A stretch of DNA of 64,000 nt, from positions 64,743 through 128,742 of the forward strand of contig NZ_PGFZ01000005.1 of assembly GCF_002923755.1 (NCBI RefSeq). The letters are read 5' to 3'. Within the stretch, counting starts at the first letter, position 1. The number at the start of each line of letters is the position of its first letter. This DNA is from Methylovulum psychrotolerans. Its GTDB lineage: Bacteria; Pseudomonadota; Gammaproteobacteria; Methylococcales; Methylomonadaceae. Under the pieces are notes generated by a model. It saw only the letters and a program-made list of their open reading frames with translations, was not told the DNA's origin and ran no database searches. Of this stretch, positions 47,161-56,929 are shown piece by piece. A program made the position numbers and the translations under genes.

Positions 47161-48255
47161 TTAGCTGTCATCGGTCTGGTCGGCTAAACGGGCCAGTTGG
47201 GCGGTTATCGCCGCCAGGTTTTCCGCCGTTTCGGTGCGTAAGGTGGCATGGGCGATCTTACGGCCTTTACGCGGCTCTTTGCCATAAAGGTGCAGGTGTA
47301 CGCCGGGGATGCTTAAAATGTCGGCACTGGCCGGCAGGCCGCCGATAAAGTTGACCATGGCCGCTTTATTGACGGCGGCGGTCGAACCTAAGGGTAAGCC
47401 GGTTATTGCGCGGAGATGGTTTTCAAATTGGCTGGTTTGCGCCCCTTCAATTGTCCAATGTCCTGAATTGTGGACGCGCGGGGCAAATTCGTTGGCGATC
47501 AGTTGCCCATCCACTTCAAACAATTCCAAAGCCAAAATTCCGACATAATTTAAGGCTTCGAGCAGGCGAGTGACATAAACTTGTGCTGATACCTGTAGGC
47601 GGTCATCGGTGGTGCATTCGGAGACCCGTAAAATGCCGCCGCGATGGCGGTTTTCGGACAAGGGGTAGTAGACAATTTCGCCAGCGGCATTGCGGGCGGC
47701 AATGACCGACACTTCGCGGCTAAACGGCACGAACGCCTCGACAATGGCGGGTACGCCGTCCAGCACCGTCCAGGCAGCGGCTAAATCGGCGGCAGTCCGC
47801 AGTACCGATTGGCCTTTGCCGTCATAACCTTGGGTGCGGCTTTTCAGTACAGCCGGATAGCCTATCGTCGCCATGGCGGCTTGGAGTTCGTCAAGGCTGT
47901 TGACGGCGGCATAAGCCGGAGTGGCGATGCCGATGCTATTAAAGAAATTTTTCTCGACCAAACGGTCTTGGGCAACGGCCAAAGCCTTAGGTGAGGGGTG
48001 TACTTGGGTGTGCGAGGATAAAAAATCCGCCACGTCGGCGGGGACGTTTTCAAATTCATAAGTGACGACATCGGCGCGTTCCGCCAATTGCGCCAGCAAC
48101 GCCAAATCGTTGTAGTCACCGTGCAGATGTTCGCCTAATGGATTGGCGCAAGCATCAGCCGAGGGGTCTAAAAAAATAAACTCCAGACCTAGCGGATAAC
48201 CCGCCAAAGCAATCATGCGGGCGAGTTGTCCTGCGCCCAATATCCCGACTTTCAT
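47161..48255 (-). CDS. purK: N5-carboxyaminoimidazole ribonucleotide synthase
   Basis: 364 aa, ATP-grasp. ILGAGQLARM start, LKSRTQGYDGKGQ and ELFEVDGQLIANEFAPRVHNSGHWT. Makes N5-CAIR from AIR, bicarbonate and ATP in purine synthesis. Five bases after purE. Confidence 0.97.
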   Translation of the reverse strand: MKVGILGAGQLARMIALAGYPLGLEFIFLDPSADACANPLGEHLHGDYNDLALLAQLAERADVVTYEFENVPADVADFLSSHTQVHPSPKALAVAQDRLVEKNFFNSIGIATPAYAAVNSLDELQAAMATIGYPAVLKSRTQGYDGKGQSVLRTAADLAAAWTVLDGVPAIVEAFVPFSREVSVIAARNAAGEIVYYPLSENRHRGGILRVSECTTDDRLQVSAQVYVTRLLEALNYVGILALELFEVDGQLIANEFAPRVHNSGHWTIEGAQTSQFENHLRAITGLPLGSTAAVNKAAMVNFIGGLPASADILSIPGVHLHLYGKEPRKGRKIAHATLRTETAENLAAITAQLARLADQTDDS

Positions 48256-48260
48256 AAATC

Positions 48261-48755
48261 TTAAACCTCGTGTCTTGGGTCGTCATGGGCTAACACGGCT
48301 TCGGTTTGCTCATGGCGAAAACTCACTAATGCGTCCCGATAATGGGTATGTTTGTTACTGATAATAGCCGCCGCCAGCAGGGCGGCGTTAATGGCCCCGG
48401 CTTTGCCGATGGCTAAGGTGCCGACCGGAATGCCCGCCGGCATCTGCACAATCGACAACAGCGAATCCATGCCGTTAAGGGCTTTGGATTGCACGGGTAC
48501 GCCCAAAACCGGCAAGGTTGTTTTGGCGGCGGTCATGCCGGGTAAATGTGCCGCGCCGCCCGCGCCGGCGATGATGACTTCAAGGCCGCGGGCCTCGGCG
48601 GTTTCGGCGTAATGGAACAGCTTATCAGGTGTGCGGTGCGCTGAAACGACGGCCACTTCATAAGGGATACCTAGCTTAATTAAGGTTTCCTCGGTAAAGC
48701 ACATGGTGTCCCAGTCAGAAGTCGAACCCATGATAATGCCTATTAATGCGGTCAT
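48261..48755 (-). CDS. purE: N5-CAIR mutase
   Basis: 164 aa. [23 protein letters not shown] and [12 protein letters not shown], all key PurE sites. Converts N5-CAIR to CAIR. First gene of purEK. Confidence 0.98.
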   Translation of the reverse strand: MTALIGIIMGSTSDWDTMCFTEETLIKLGIPYEVAVVSAHRTPDKLFHYAETAEARGLEVIIAGAGGAAHLPGMTAAKTTLPVLGVPVQSKALNGMDSLLSIVQMPAGIPVGTLAIGKAGAINAALLAAAIISNKHTHYRDALVSFRHEQTEAVLAHDDPRHEV

Positions 48756-49007
48756 GCTGACTCCTTGTTATTTATTTTTATCATTAAGGGCTGGTCTGGA
48801 CAAAATTTAAAGTCGCGTAGTATCGCATAAAAGGCCGCTAAATGCGTTCAAAGTTGTCAACAAAATGATGCGATGCAGTGTCAACAAAAAGCATCCTGAA
48901 GGGTTGGCAGCACTCTAAAGTGAAGCGTTAACCTGTTTTAATGGGAGGGCAGGATGTCAGACACAGGCCTAAGGCACTCTTTTTGGCGCATCAATTGAAA
49001 ATAGCAG

Positions 49008-49035
49008 TTGCTTTTATAAAAAATAAAGGTATACT
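49008..49035 (+). promoter_or_regulatory. Promoter of tRNA-Asp
   Basis: -35 TTGCTT (49008-49013), 16-base spacer, -10 TATACT (49030-49035), 15 bases before the tRNA. Confidence 0.7.
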
Positions 49036-49050
49036 ATTCGGCTCTACAGT

Positions 49051-49127
49051 GGAGCGGTAGTTCAGTTGGTTAGAATACCGGCCTGTCACGCCGGTGGTCG
49101 CGGGTTCGAGTCCCGTCCGCTTCGCCA
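49051..49127 (+). tRNA. tRNA-Asp (GTC)
   Basis: 77 bases including encoded CCA. Acceptor stem GGAGCGG pairs with CCGCTTC; D-loop AGTTGGTTAGAA; anticodon loop CTGTCAC with GTC at 49085-49087; T-loop GGTTCGAGTCC. Isolated gene with its own promoter. Confidence 0.98.
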
Positions 49128-49240
49128 TTACGTTTTCTCAGAGTGCCGTGTCGTTTACGGGTGTCGGGAAAAATGTAAATCCCCTTTAGAGCCTTCTGTA
49201 ATATCCCCCCTTTTTCTTTTGGCCATTCGCTTATATTGAC

Positions 49241-49786
49241 ATGGCAAGACGCAACCAGCACAGTTTGGAAACCATTAAGGCAATGGTCTTATCAGCCGCC
49301 GAAACTCTGGTTATCGAGCAGGGCAGTTCCGCGTTGACTATCCGCAACATCGCCGCGCAAATCGGCTATACCGTGGGCAGTATCTATATGGCGTTTGACG
49401 ATAGGGCTGATGTTATTGGCCACATCAACAGTCTGACTTTAGCCGAGCTAAACCGCCATTTACAACCCATTCCCAAACCGGATGTGCAAGCGCTCTGTCT
49501 GGCTTATGTTAGCTACGCCCATAGCCATTACCATCGTTGGCAGTTATGGTCAGAAACCCAAGCCCAAGATCAGGGCAACAAGCCCGTGTGTGTCGGCTAT
49601 CAGGCGCAGGTTGATGCCTTAGTCGGGCTATTTGCGGCGCATTTGCCGGCAGGCTCTTCCCCATTATCCGCCAGAACCTTATGGGCGGGCATACAGGGCG
49701 TATGCACTGCCTTATTGACGGCACACGCAGACAGCGTTAAAGACACCGAAGCTTGTGCATTGCTGTTAGCCGCCCGTTTTTGCTAA
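49241..49786 (+). CDS. TetR/AcrR family transcriptional regulator
   Basis: 181 aa. N-terminal helix-turn-helix ALTIRNIAAQIGYTVGSIYMAFDD; C-terminal ligand domain with HYHRWQLWSE and ARTLWAGIQGVCTALL (WHG-like type). Ligand unknown. Convergent with lplT and 113 bases after tRNA-Asp. Confidence 0.9.
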   Translation: MARRNQHSLETIKAMVLSAAETLVIEQGSSALTIRNIAAQIGYTVGSIYMAFDDRADVIGHINSLTLAELNRHLQPIPKPDVQALCLAYVSYAHSHYHRWQLWSETQAQDQGNKPVCVGYQAQVDALVGLFAAHLPAGSSPLSARTLWAGIQGVCTALLTAHADSVKDTEACALLLAARFC

Positions 49787-49822
49787 CTCTGCGTATGCTT
49801 GGGAATTCCTGGGATGGTTTGT

Positions 49823-50989
49823 TTAAAGTGCCTTTAAAGTGCGGTGGCGCAGGCTGAGCGACACTAGGAATGTCCCGACAAAAACCACCCCGCCCAACAC
49901 TAACATGGCGGCAACCGGCCCGGTATCACGGGCGGCGGCCAACGAATAGCAGCCGACCCCAAGTAACATGGCGAGATTGTTAAAAAAACCTTGTAAAGCA
50001 ACTGCACGTCCGCTGCCGATGGTTTCTTTACCCAATTCCTGCAAGATAGCGTTCACAGGCACAATAAACATTCCCCCCATCATACCGATAACCAGCAGGG
50101 CCGCCCGTGCCGTCAGCATGGTATCAGTAAAGCTTAAAGCCACCACGCCCAAGGCCATGCAATAAGAAGGGATTCTGGCGCGTTGGATATGGGCCATAGG
50201 GATTAGCCGTGGCACTACCGCCGAGCCGATAATAATGCCTATTGCCAAAAATAGGGTGAGGGTAGCGATTTCTGTGGTGTTTTGGGTCAGTAGCACCAAC
50301 GGTGCCCAGGCAATCAAAATGACGCGCAAGGTCGCCGCTGCCAGCCAAAACAGGCCGCTGCCCAGCACAGCGAACGATGAGCCGGACAGGGTGAAAAACT
50401 GGCCGATTTCTTGGCTAAATGCGATGATTTTCGAGCCGGAGACGGATTTTTTAACGTCCCCTTTGGGTAGCAGCACGGTGACTAAGGCAGAAATGATAAA
50501 TAAGGCCACACAGGCGAGCAATGCCCAATGGACTGAATAATCGGCTAGCTTTGCCCCTGCGAGCATTCCCAGCAAGATCGCCAGTATAGTGGAGCCTTCC
50601 ATCAGGCTGTTAGCCTTAACTAACTGATCGTAATCGGCCAGTTCGGGTAAGATGCCGTATTTGACGGGGTTATAAATGGCCGCGCCAATGCCGACGACAC
50701 TATAGGCCAAGATCGGTTCGACATCAAACAACAATAACGCGGCACCGCAGGCCTTCAGTAAATTGGCCAGCAAGAGGATTTTCGGTTTGGCATGGGTGTC
50801 GGCAATCTCGCCCGCCCACGGTGCAAGAATGACATAAGCCACCGTGAAGGCGCTTTGCACGGCGGGGATATACCACGTTTCGGTATGGGCGGATTTCATG
50901 ACAATGGCAATCACGGTGAACAGTACGGCATTGTCGGCCAAGGCCGATAAAAATTGTGCCAGCAATAACGGGTAAATATGTTTATTCAT
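49823..50989 (-). CDS. lplT: Lysophospholipid transporter LplT
   Basis: 388 aa from ATG 50989 (the frame is open to 51112 but the added 41 residues are not membrane-like). Start HIYPLLLAQFLSALADNAVLF, then AVQSAFTVAYVILAPWAGEIAD and GILPELADYDQLVKANSLMEG are LplT marks. Twelve membrane helices. Flips lysophospholipid inward for re-acylation by Aas. In enterics lplT and aas are adjacent; here a phosphatase and a kinase on the other strand lie between. Confidence 0.93.
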   Translation of the reverse strand: MNKHIYPLLLAQFLSALADNAVLFTVIAIVMKSAHTETWYIPAVQSAFTVAYVILAPWAGEIADTHAKPKILLLANLLKACGAALLLFDVEPILAYSVVGIGAAIYNPVKYGILPELADYDQLVKANSLMEGSTILAILLGMLAGAKLADYSVHWALLACVALFIISALVTVLLPKGDVKKSVSGSKIIAFSQEIGQFFTLSGSSFAVLGSGLFWLAAATLRVILIAWAPLVLLTQNTTEIATLTLFLAIGIIIGSAVVPRLIPMAHIQRARIPSYCMALGVVALSFTDTMLTARAALLVIGMMGGMFIVPVNAILQELGKETIGSGRAVALQGFFNNLAMLLGVGCYSLAAARDTGPVAAMLVLGGVVFVGTFLVSLSLRHRTLKAL

Positions 50990-51411
50990 GATGCTTGCTT
51001 TAACCTGTTGCGGTAGACTTTCGGTGGGAAGGGGGGTCATGGGTTGCCGGGTATTATGGGCATGGCATTTGCTAGATAGTCTGGCGTTAAGTGGGCGGCG
51101 CAACAACGACACAGGCTAACAGCCGACCTTGAAGCCAGATGGGCTTGTGTTGATTAATTGGCGGCGGCATCTATACTTATGGCTAGCTGTAAGATTTTAA
51201 CGTTTACTTTCATCAGAGCAAATAGTAGCATCAATGGCTGTTTAGATAAGACTGCTATTTTTGTCTTGGCCAAGCCTGGGGCGGCGGTGTCCAAGCAGCG
51301 TCTACCGGATGCGGAAACCTGCCAAAAATTAAAAAATTCTTATATTATTTCATGCATTTATTTACACTTCTGGCGAAAACGCTGAAACGCTTTAAAACTA
51401 CGGATCAACCA

Positions 51412-52173
51412 ATGACGATTATTCAGGACTATGTCATTAGTGTCGCTTTAGCCAGTGATATTGGCTGCCAACGGCAAAATAATGAAGACGCCTTACAGTA
51501 TCTTGCCTCCTCCACTGACCCGCGCACCGGTTTGGCTATTGTAGCCGACGGTATGGGCGGGCATAAGGCGGGCGAGGTGGCCAGTCAGGAAGCGGTGAGC
51601 GTTATTGCCCGGCACTGTCAGGACGGGTATTTTTTGACCCTTCCGCAAACCTTGGTGACGGCTTTCCAAGAAGCCAACCAAAAGATCAACAACTATGCCA
51701 ATGAGCATTTTGAATGTCGGGGTATGGGTACGACAGCGACGGCGCTGATGATCAGCAATGGCTTGGGTTGCTATGGGCATGTCGGTGATACCCGCCTGTA
51801 CCGCATTCGGGACGGGCAAATGGAGCAGCTGACCCAAGACCATACTTTGGTCGCACAAATGCAAGAATATGGCATGATTACCAAAGAGCAAGCGCGGATA
51901 CATCCGAAAAAGAACATTTTGACCAATGCGTTAGGGACTAATCCCGATATTTTGGTGGATACCTCCGATGCGCCGTTCCCGATCCGTATCGGTGACATTT
52001 ACCTGTTGTGTTCTGATGGCCTGGTCGATAAAGTGACCGATGAGGAGATGATGCTGATGTTAACCGATAACAGCCCCGAACAGGCGTGCAAGCTACTGGT
52101 TGATGCCGCTCTTGATAATGGAGGCAATGATAATATTTCGGTCATTGTTCTGGTTATTCAAAATAAGCATTGA
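51412..52173 (+). CDS. PP2C-type serine/threonine phosphatase
   Basis: 253 aa from ATG 51412 (273 aa if started at ATG 51352). Metal-site motifs ASDIGCQRQNNEDAL, IVADGMGGHKAGEVAS, GMGTTATAL, GHVGDTRLYRI, LTQDHTLV, LCSDGLVDKV and GGNDNISVI, all complete. Removes phosphate from Ser/Thr. Thirteen bases before a Ser/Thr kinase, a classic regulatory pair. Cytosolic. Confidence 0.92.
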   Translation: MTIIQDYVISVALASDIGCQRQNNEDALQYLASSTDPRTGLAIVADGMGGHKAGEVASQEAVSVIARHCQDGYFLTLPQTLVTAFQEANQKINNYANEHFECRGMGTTATALMISNGLGCYGHVGDTRLYRIRDGQMEQLTQDHTLVAQMQEYGMITKEQARIHPKKNILTNALGTNPDILVDTSDAPFPIRIGDIYLLCSDGLVDKVTDEEMMLMLTDNSPEQACKLLVDAALDNGGNDNISVIVLVIQNKH

Positions 52174-52185
52174 GGTTAACCCGGC

Positions 52186-53817
52186 ATGGTTATCAAAGAT
52201 CTTGATGATTTATGTATGGGCTGCATGTCCATTAATAAAACGGCCTCCGTCTGTCCTGAATGCGGCTTTGACAAAAATACCCCGCCCAGTGCTTTCGTTT
52301 TGCCTTACCAGACCATTCTCAACAAAAAATTTTTGATTGGTAGGGTATTAGGCAAAGGCGGTTTTGGCATCACTTATCTGGCTTGGGATTTGGTTTTGCA
52401 AACTGCGGTGGCCATTAAGGAGTATATGCCGTCGACACTGGTAGGCCGTGAAAATAAACGGCTGGCAATTGTGGCGCATTCGCCGGAAGACCAAACCGAA
52501 TTTGAGTATGGCCTTAAGCAGTTTTTGCAAGAAGCGCGTACCTTAGCGCAATTTAGCCATGCCAATGTCGTGCGTGTCAGGGAGTTTTTCCCCGCCAATA
52601 ACACGGCGTATCTGGTCATGGATTATTATCGGGGCGTATCGTTGCAGCAGTTCTTGCAACAGAAAAACCAAAAACTGACTGAAGAAGAAGCCTTAAAGAT
52701 TATGTTGCCGGTTTTAAACGGTTTAGGCCAGGTACATAAAAAAGGCTTTTTACACCGCGACATTAAACCCGACAATATCTATCTGGTGGATAAGGAGCAT
52801 CCGGTGTTATTGGATTTTGGCGCGGCACGGAGTGCTTTTAGCCAAAAAAGCCTGTCGCTTTCGGTGATTCTGACACCGGGTTTTGCGCCATTTGAACAAT
52901 ACCTGTCGCGTAGCCATTTTACGCCTTCAACCGATATTTATTCGGTGGCGGCGACCATTTATTATATGGTCAGCGGTGTCAAGCCGCACGAGGCGACAGC
53001 TAGGCTGCAAAATGATCCGATGAAACATTTGGAAGTCTTAGAGCCGGGCTTAAGCCCGCAGTTTACCAAATCGATTATGTTGGCCTTGGAGGTTTATCCC
53101 GAAAAAAGGCCGCAAACTATTGAGGAATTCGAAAAACAACTGACCGAAAAAGCCGCCGCGCCGCCGCCGCCATTTGTGATGCCCCACGCCCCCGCTTATA
53201 AGCCTGCGCATAAGGCGGCACCGCCGCCGCCTTCTTCTTTGGAATCGGCAGGCTTACAATTGGATTTGGCACCGCTTGACAATACTTATCAGGGGGCGGG
53301 TAGCGGCAAGTATGAAACCTATTATTGTCCGCATTGCCAAACTAAAAACCTGATCCGTGAAGGCAAAACGTTTGCTGATGTCAAGTGCATCAAATGCCGT
53401 AGGTCGCCTAACGAAAAAACCAAGAAACGCTTGCCGTTGGTGACTTCCCTTAAAATAGGCGCGGTTATTTTGGTGTTATTGGTCGCCTATCGCTTCATTA
53501 CCAGTGAGGTGTTGACCAATCCGACGGTACAAAGCCTAGTGGGGCCGTTGCTTTCCGATAGTGGCGGCAATTCGCCAGCCCCTTACTATAATCCCCCAGA
53601 AACGGTAAGGCCCTCTGCGCCGCCGACTAGAGTCGGGCAACTATTGCCCCCTGTAGAGGGTTTGCCTAGGGTGGCGCCGCCGTTTGCCATCACCGCTTGC
53701 GAAGGCAAGTCAGTACATGATAAATGTGTCGCCAATTCCCCCCGGCGGACATTGGCGGGTATCTGCGAAGAAGTTCGGGGCAGGCTGGCGTGTATCCCTA
53801 GCGGCCCCGACCATTGA
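52186..53817 (+). CDS. Serine/threonine protein kinase with zinc ribbons and a membrane helix
   Basis: 543 aa. N-terminal zinc ribbon (C10, C13, C23, C26), kinase domain with Gly loop GKGGFG (56-61), catalytic Lys in VAIKEY (K78), HRDIKPDN (190-197) and DFGAARS (210-), Pro-rich linker near 325-345, a second zinc ribbon YYCPHCQTKN...KCIKC near 375-402, then a membrane helix (about 415-435) and a C-terminal domain outside the membrane with several Cys. Activation-loop region is short. Paired with the PP2C gene upstream; substrates unknown. Convergent with aas. Confidence 0.9.
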   Translation: MVIKDLDDLCMGCMSINKTASVCPECGFDKNTPPSAFVLPYQTILNKKFLIGRVLGKGGFGITYLAWDLVLQTAVAIKEYMPSTLVGRENKRLAIVAHSPEDQTEFEYGLKQFLQEARTLAQFSHANVVRVREFFPANNTAYLVMDYYRGVSLQQFLQQKNQKLTEEEALKIMLPVLNGLGQVHKKGFLHRDIKPDNIYLVDKEHPVLLDFGAARSAFSQKSLSLSVILTPGFAPFEQYLSRSHFTPSTDIYSVAATIYYMVSGVKPHEATARLQNDPMKHLEVLEPGLSPQFTKSIMLALEVYPEKRPQTIEEFEKQLTEKAAAPPPPFVMPHAPAYKPAHKAAPPPPSSLESAGLQLDLAPLDNTYQGAGSGKYETYYCPHCQTKNLIREGKTFADVKCIKCRRSPNEKTKKRLPLVTSLKIGAVILVLLVAYRFITSEVLTNPTVQSLVGPLLSDSGGNSPAPYYNPPETVRPSAPPTRVGQLLPPVEGLPRVAPPFAITACEGKSVHDKCVANSPRRTLAGICEEVRGRLACIPSGPDH

Positions 53818-53829
53818 TACTGCTTTTGC

Positions 53830-55968
53830 TTAGCCCGCTTTTGCCAACGCCGTACCCGCCGGATAGTTGACCTTCCCCGTCGCTAACACCGGTATCGCAT
53901 CAATTACCCGCACTTGCTTAGGCAGGCAAATTGCCGCCACGCCGCTGGACAGCCGCGCCAGTTCATTAGCCGTCGCTTGTTTCTGGGTAGTCAACAAAAT
54001 AATTTGCTCGCCTTTTTTTGCGTCCGGCAAGCTGACTGCTGCGTGCATGGCATCAGGCCATGCCTTAGCGGCGATTTGTTCAACAACCGACAAAGACACC
54101 ATTTCTCCGGCGATTTTGGCAAAGCGTTTGCTGCGTCCGCGAATGCTGATAAAGCCATCATCATCGACTTCGACAATATCGCCCGTGTCATGCCAGCCTA
54201 AGCCATAAATGGAGGTGGTGGGCTTTAATGTGCCGGGTGTTTCCGCCAACAAATACCCTAACATGATATTGGGGCCACGGACATGGAGCTGGCCGGCGCC
54301 GCTAATGCCTTCAATAGGTTCTAGGCGGTATTCCATATCGGGCATAAACCGCCCTACCGTACCCGCCTTATAATCCATCGGGGTATTGACCGCCAATACG
54401 GGCGCTGTTTCAGTCACGCCATAGCCTTCCAAAATACGGATGCCGAATTTATCGGCCCATAGCGCACGGGTGCTTTCTTGCAATTTTTCCGCCCCGGCCA
54501 CCACATAACGCAAATTGTAAAAATCATAAGCATGGGCTTTTTTGCCATAAGCCGCAAAAAAAGTATTCGTCCCGAACATAATGGTGGCGCTGATTTCATA
54601 AGCAATTTCAGGGATCACGCTAAAATGCAGCGGGGTAGGGTAGAAAAATGTTGTCATACCGCTGAGCACCGGCAGTAAAGTGCCGACGGTGAAACCAAAA
54701 GAATGGAACATCGGCAAAAAATTCAGCACCACATCTTGCGGGTTAAAACTGATACGCGCGGCGATTTGCTGGTGGTTTGCCAGGATATTGCTGTGCGATA
54801 ACACCACGCCTTTAGGCGTGCCTTCCGAACCGGAGGTGAACAGCACCACTGCCGGGTCATCCGGGCTAAATTGCTGGTGTTTGTACCAAAGCCCTGCCGT
54901 TTTACTTTGCAGCAAGGCTTTAAGCTTAGCCAACTTAGACATTTGTTGGGCGACATCTTCCAGATAAACCAATTTGACGTGGCTTGCCAGCTGCTCGGCC
55001 TCGGCAGAAAAATGCCCTAGCTCGATAAACCGCCGTGAAGTCAGCACCGTTTTAACATCGGCGACCGCACATGCCGATACCATGCCTGCCGAACCGGTCG
55101 AATAATTCAGCATCGCCGGAATTCGCCCATGTAACTGCAAGCCTAAGACCACACATAAGGTTTTGGTGGAGTTGGGCAGAAAAACCCCGACATGCTCGCC
55201 CGTCGCCGTTAAGCCGAGCAGGGCATTGCCTATGGCGATAGTACGCGTAATCAAGGTGTCATAAGATAGCGGTATCCGCTCCAAATCTTCGGCCATGGTA
55301 TGTTTGCCGCCGTGGATAGTCCGCGCTTCTAACAAACGGGCGAACAGCGTTTGCCGATAAGGGCTAGTCTTAAACATCATGTCGGTCATGATGTCGGCAA
55401 GGATATGGCCGCTGTATTTGCGGCGGTTTTTGCCGCTGAGTTCCCGTTGGGCATGGATATGGGTGGGCGGTAAAATGTGCAGGGTGATTTTCGGAAACAG
55501 CCGTAAGCGGAAGATATTGCGCAGTTTGGAAAAATGCGTGTACTGTGCGCCTTCAATCCGTATCGGCAAAATCGCTGCGCCTGATTTGTCGGCGACCATA
55601 CCGGTGCCGTCATAAATTTTCATTAACGATCCGGTGGCGGTAATCCGCCCTTCCGGAAAAATCACGGTTTTGCTGTTGGTTTGCAGGTATTGGATCAGGT
55701 TTTTTAAGGATAACGGGTGGGTAGGATCCATGGGAAAGACCTTGGACAACCCTAAAAACGGTTTTAGCCACCAGCGCTGGGAAATATGGGTATTAATGGC
55801 AAAGGTAATGTCATCGGGTAAAAATACGCCCAGTAACAACGGGTCTAAAAATGAAGTATGGTTGGCGATAATCAGCACCCGCTCACCCGCTTGGTGATAA
55901 TGTTCCAAACCGGTTACTTCCACTTGGTAAATCAGGGTCAGTAGCTTATGTAAGAATTTTTTTAGCAT
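53830..55968 (-). CDS. aas: Bifunctional acylglycerophosphoethanolamine acyltransferase / acyl-ACP synthetase Aas
   Basis: 712 aa from ATG 55968 with AGGAG upstream (the frame is open to 55989). N-terminal PlsC domain with NHTSFLDPLL (HX4D) and VIFPEGRIT; C-terminal adenylating domain with LFTSGSEGTPKGV, GYGVTETAPV and GWHDTGDIV. Re-acylates lysophospholipids carried in by LplT; E. coli Aas is 719 aa. Convergent with the kinase. Confidence 0.95.
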   Translation of the reverse strand: MLKKFLHKLLTLIYQVEVTGLEHYHQAGERVLIIANHTSFLDPLLLGVFLPDDITFAINTHISQRWWLKPFLGLSKVFPMDPTHPLSLKNLIQYLQTNSKTVIFPEGRITATGSLMKIYDGTGMVADKSGAAILPIRIEGAQYTHFSKLRNIFRLRLFPKITLHILPPTHIHAQRELSGKNRRKYSGHILADIMTDMMFKTSPYRQTLFARLLEARTIHGGKHTMAEDLERIPLSYDTLITRTIAIGNALLGLTATGEHVGVFLPNSTKTLCVVLGLQLHGRIPAMLNYSTGSAGMVSACAVADVKTVLTSRRFIELGHFSAEAEQLASHVKLVYLEDVAQQMSKLAKLKALLQSKTAGLWYKHQQFSPDDPAVVLFTSGSEGTPKGVVLSHSNILANHQQIAARISFNPQDVVLNFLPMFHSFGFTVGTLLPVLSGMTTFFYPTPLHFSVIPEIAYEISATIMFGTNTFFAAYGKKAHAYDFYNLRYVVAGAEKLQESTRALWADKFGIRILEGYGVTETAPVLAVNTPMDYKAGTVGRFMPDMEYRLEPIEGISGAGQLHVRGPNIMLGYLLAETPGTLKPTTSIYGLGWHDTGDIVEVDDDGFISIRGRSKRFAKIAGEMVSLSVVEQIAAKAWPDAMHAAVSLPDAKKGEQIILLTTQKQATANELARLSSGVAAICLPKQVRVIDAIPVLATGKVNYPAGTALAKAG

Positions 55969-56056
55969 TAATGGTCTCCTCCTCGGCACATTCTAGCAGA
56001 TATTTGGGCTGGAGTTGGGGGAGTGTGTCGGGGTGGGAGGTTGGTGCGGCGTATTT

Positions 56057-56088
56057 GGGGAGCAGTAATGGGAGGATGGGGATGGGGG
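56057..56088 (+). other. G-quadruplex motif
   Basis: Four runs of G (GGGG, GGG, GGGG, GGGGG) with loops of nine, five and two bases, in a G-rich stretch starting near 56011, upstream of aas. Fits a G4-forming consensus with a long first loop. Role unknown. Confidence 0.5.
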
Positions 56089-56108
56089 TAGTTGCCAAGT
56101 TCCGTAAA

Positions 56109-56150
56109 CAACGCTTAGGCAGAGCCTTTACGGTCTTTGCCTAAGCGTTG
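56109..56150 (-). terminator. Hairpin after the GlcG-like gene
   Basis: Perfect 13-base stem CAACGCTTAGGCA / TGCCTAAGCGTTG with a 16-base loop, 36 bases after the GlcG-like gene stop at 56186. U-run is poor on either strand. Confidence 0.6.
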
Positions 56151-56185
56151 ATAACGTCAGAAAACTCGGCTAAAGCAGAGTGAAT

Positions 56186-56929
56186 TTAGCTGCCGGCTTT
56201 AGGGAAGTTGTCGGCAATGTCTTTAGCGGCTTGGCTGCATACCGGGTGGCCCCAGCCGCTGGCGCTGGTGGAGCCGGTGATGTCATAAACGATATTGTCA
56301 TCACTGTGGGTTGGATTGACACCTTTATAAACATGGTCAAGGTTTAATAATTTGCGGGTCTTCCAGGCAATATTGTGATCAGCGCAAGAAGAATCGCCGC
56401 TGACGCCGATACCGCCTAAGAGGTTGCCGGTCGCATCATAGAGTGCCAAGCCACCACCAAAAACGTTAACGCCGCCTATTTTCTGCCCAATCAATGGGTC
56501 GCTGACCGTGCCATAATTTTTCGAGGGGCCTTGATAAGCGGCAACCACATTCACAGGATTGCTTTCTTGTAAGCCAAACAAGCTGCCGCCGGGTTGGGTG
56601 GCGGAGTACAGATTGGCGGTGGAAAGCGCTAAGTGCGCTAAGCTAAACGCATTGGCCGTGTTGGCTTTTTGTGCGGAAATGACACGGCTGCCCGGCCATT
56701 GCCCACCTCGGTTAGGTGCGGTCATGGTGACTGCACAGACAATGCCGTCCCTATCGACAATGGTCGCCCACATGTTCAGGGAAAAACCGCCATTGGCTTC
56801 TTTTTGTGCCGTTGATAAGGCACTGCTTAAGGTAGTGTAATCAGGTAGGCTATTACAGCCTGCTAGGACGGCATTAGATGTTAAGGCCAACGTGCCGACA
56901 AGCAGTAAAGAGCGGATAGTTTTTTTCAT
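56186..56929 (-). CDS. Exported GlcG/HbpS-like (DUF336) protein
   Basis: 247 aa. Signal peptide to about residue 23 with LAGC at its end, so either a lipoprotein or a secreted protein. DUF336 fold visible as TVVDRDG-like ATIVDRDGIVCAV, NTANAFSLAHLALSTANL, GGVNVFGGGLALYDATGNLLGGIGVSGDSSCADHNIAW. Related proteins bind heme or cobalamin or act with PQQ alcohol dehydrogenases; the ligand here is unknown. Six Cys may form disulfides. Confidence 0.82.
   Translation of the reverse strand: MKKTIRSLLLVGTLALTSNAVLAGCNSLPDYTTLSSALSTAQKEANGGFSLNMWATIVDRDGIVCAVTMTAPNRGGQWPGSRVISAQKANTANAFSLAHLALSTANLYSATQPGGSLFGLQESNPVNVVAAYQGPSKNYGTVSDPLIGQKIGGVNVFGGGLALYDATGNLLGGIGVSGDSSCADHNIAWKTRKLLNLDHVYKGVNPTHSDDNIVYDITGSTSASGWGHPVCSQAAKDIADNFPKAGS

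Noticed and set aside
48840-49050. Possible further tRNA or small RNA before tRNA-Asp
   Set aside because: No cloverleaf or conserved stem could be built in this stretch.
51158-51385. Plus-strand ORF of 75 codons ahead of the PP2C gene
   Set aside because: No site or recognised features, overlaps a possible start of the PP2C gene; composition looks non-coding.
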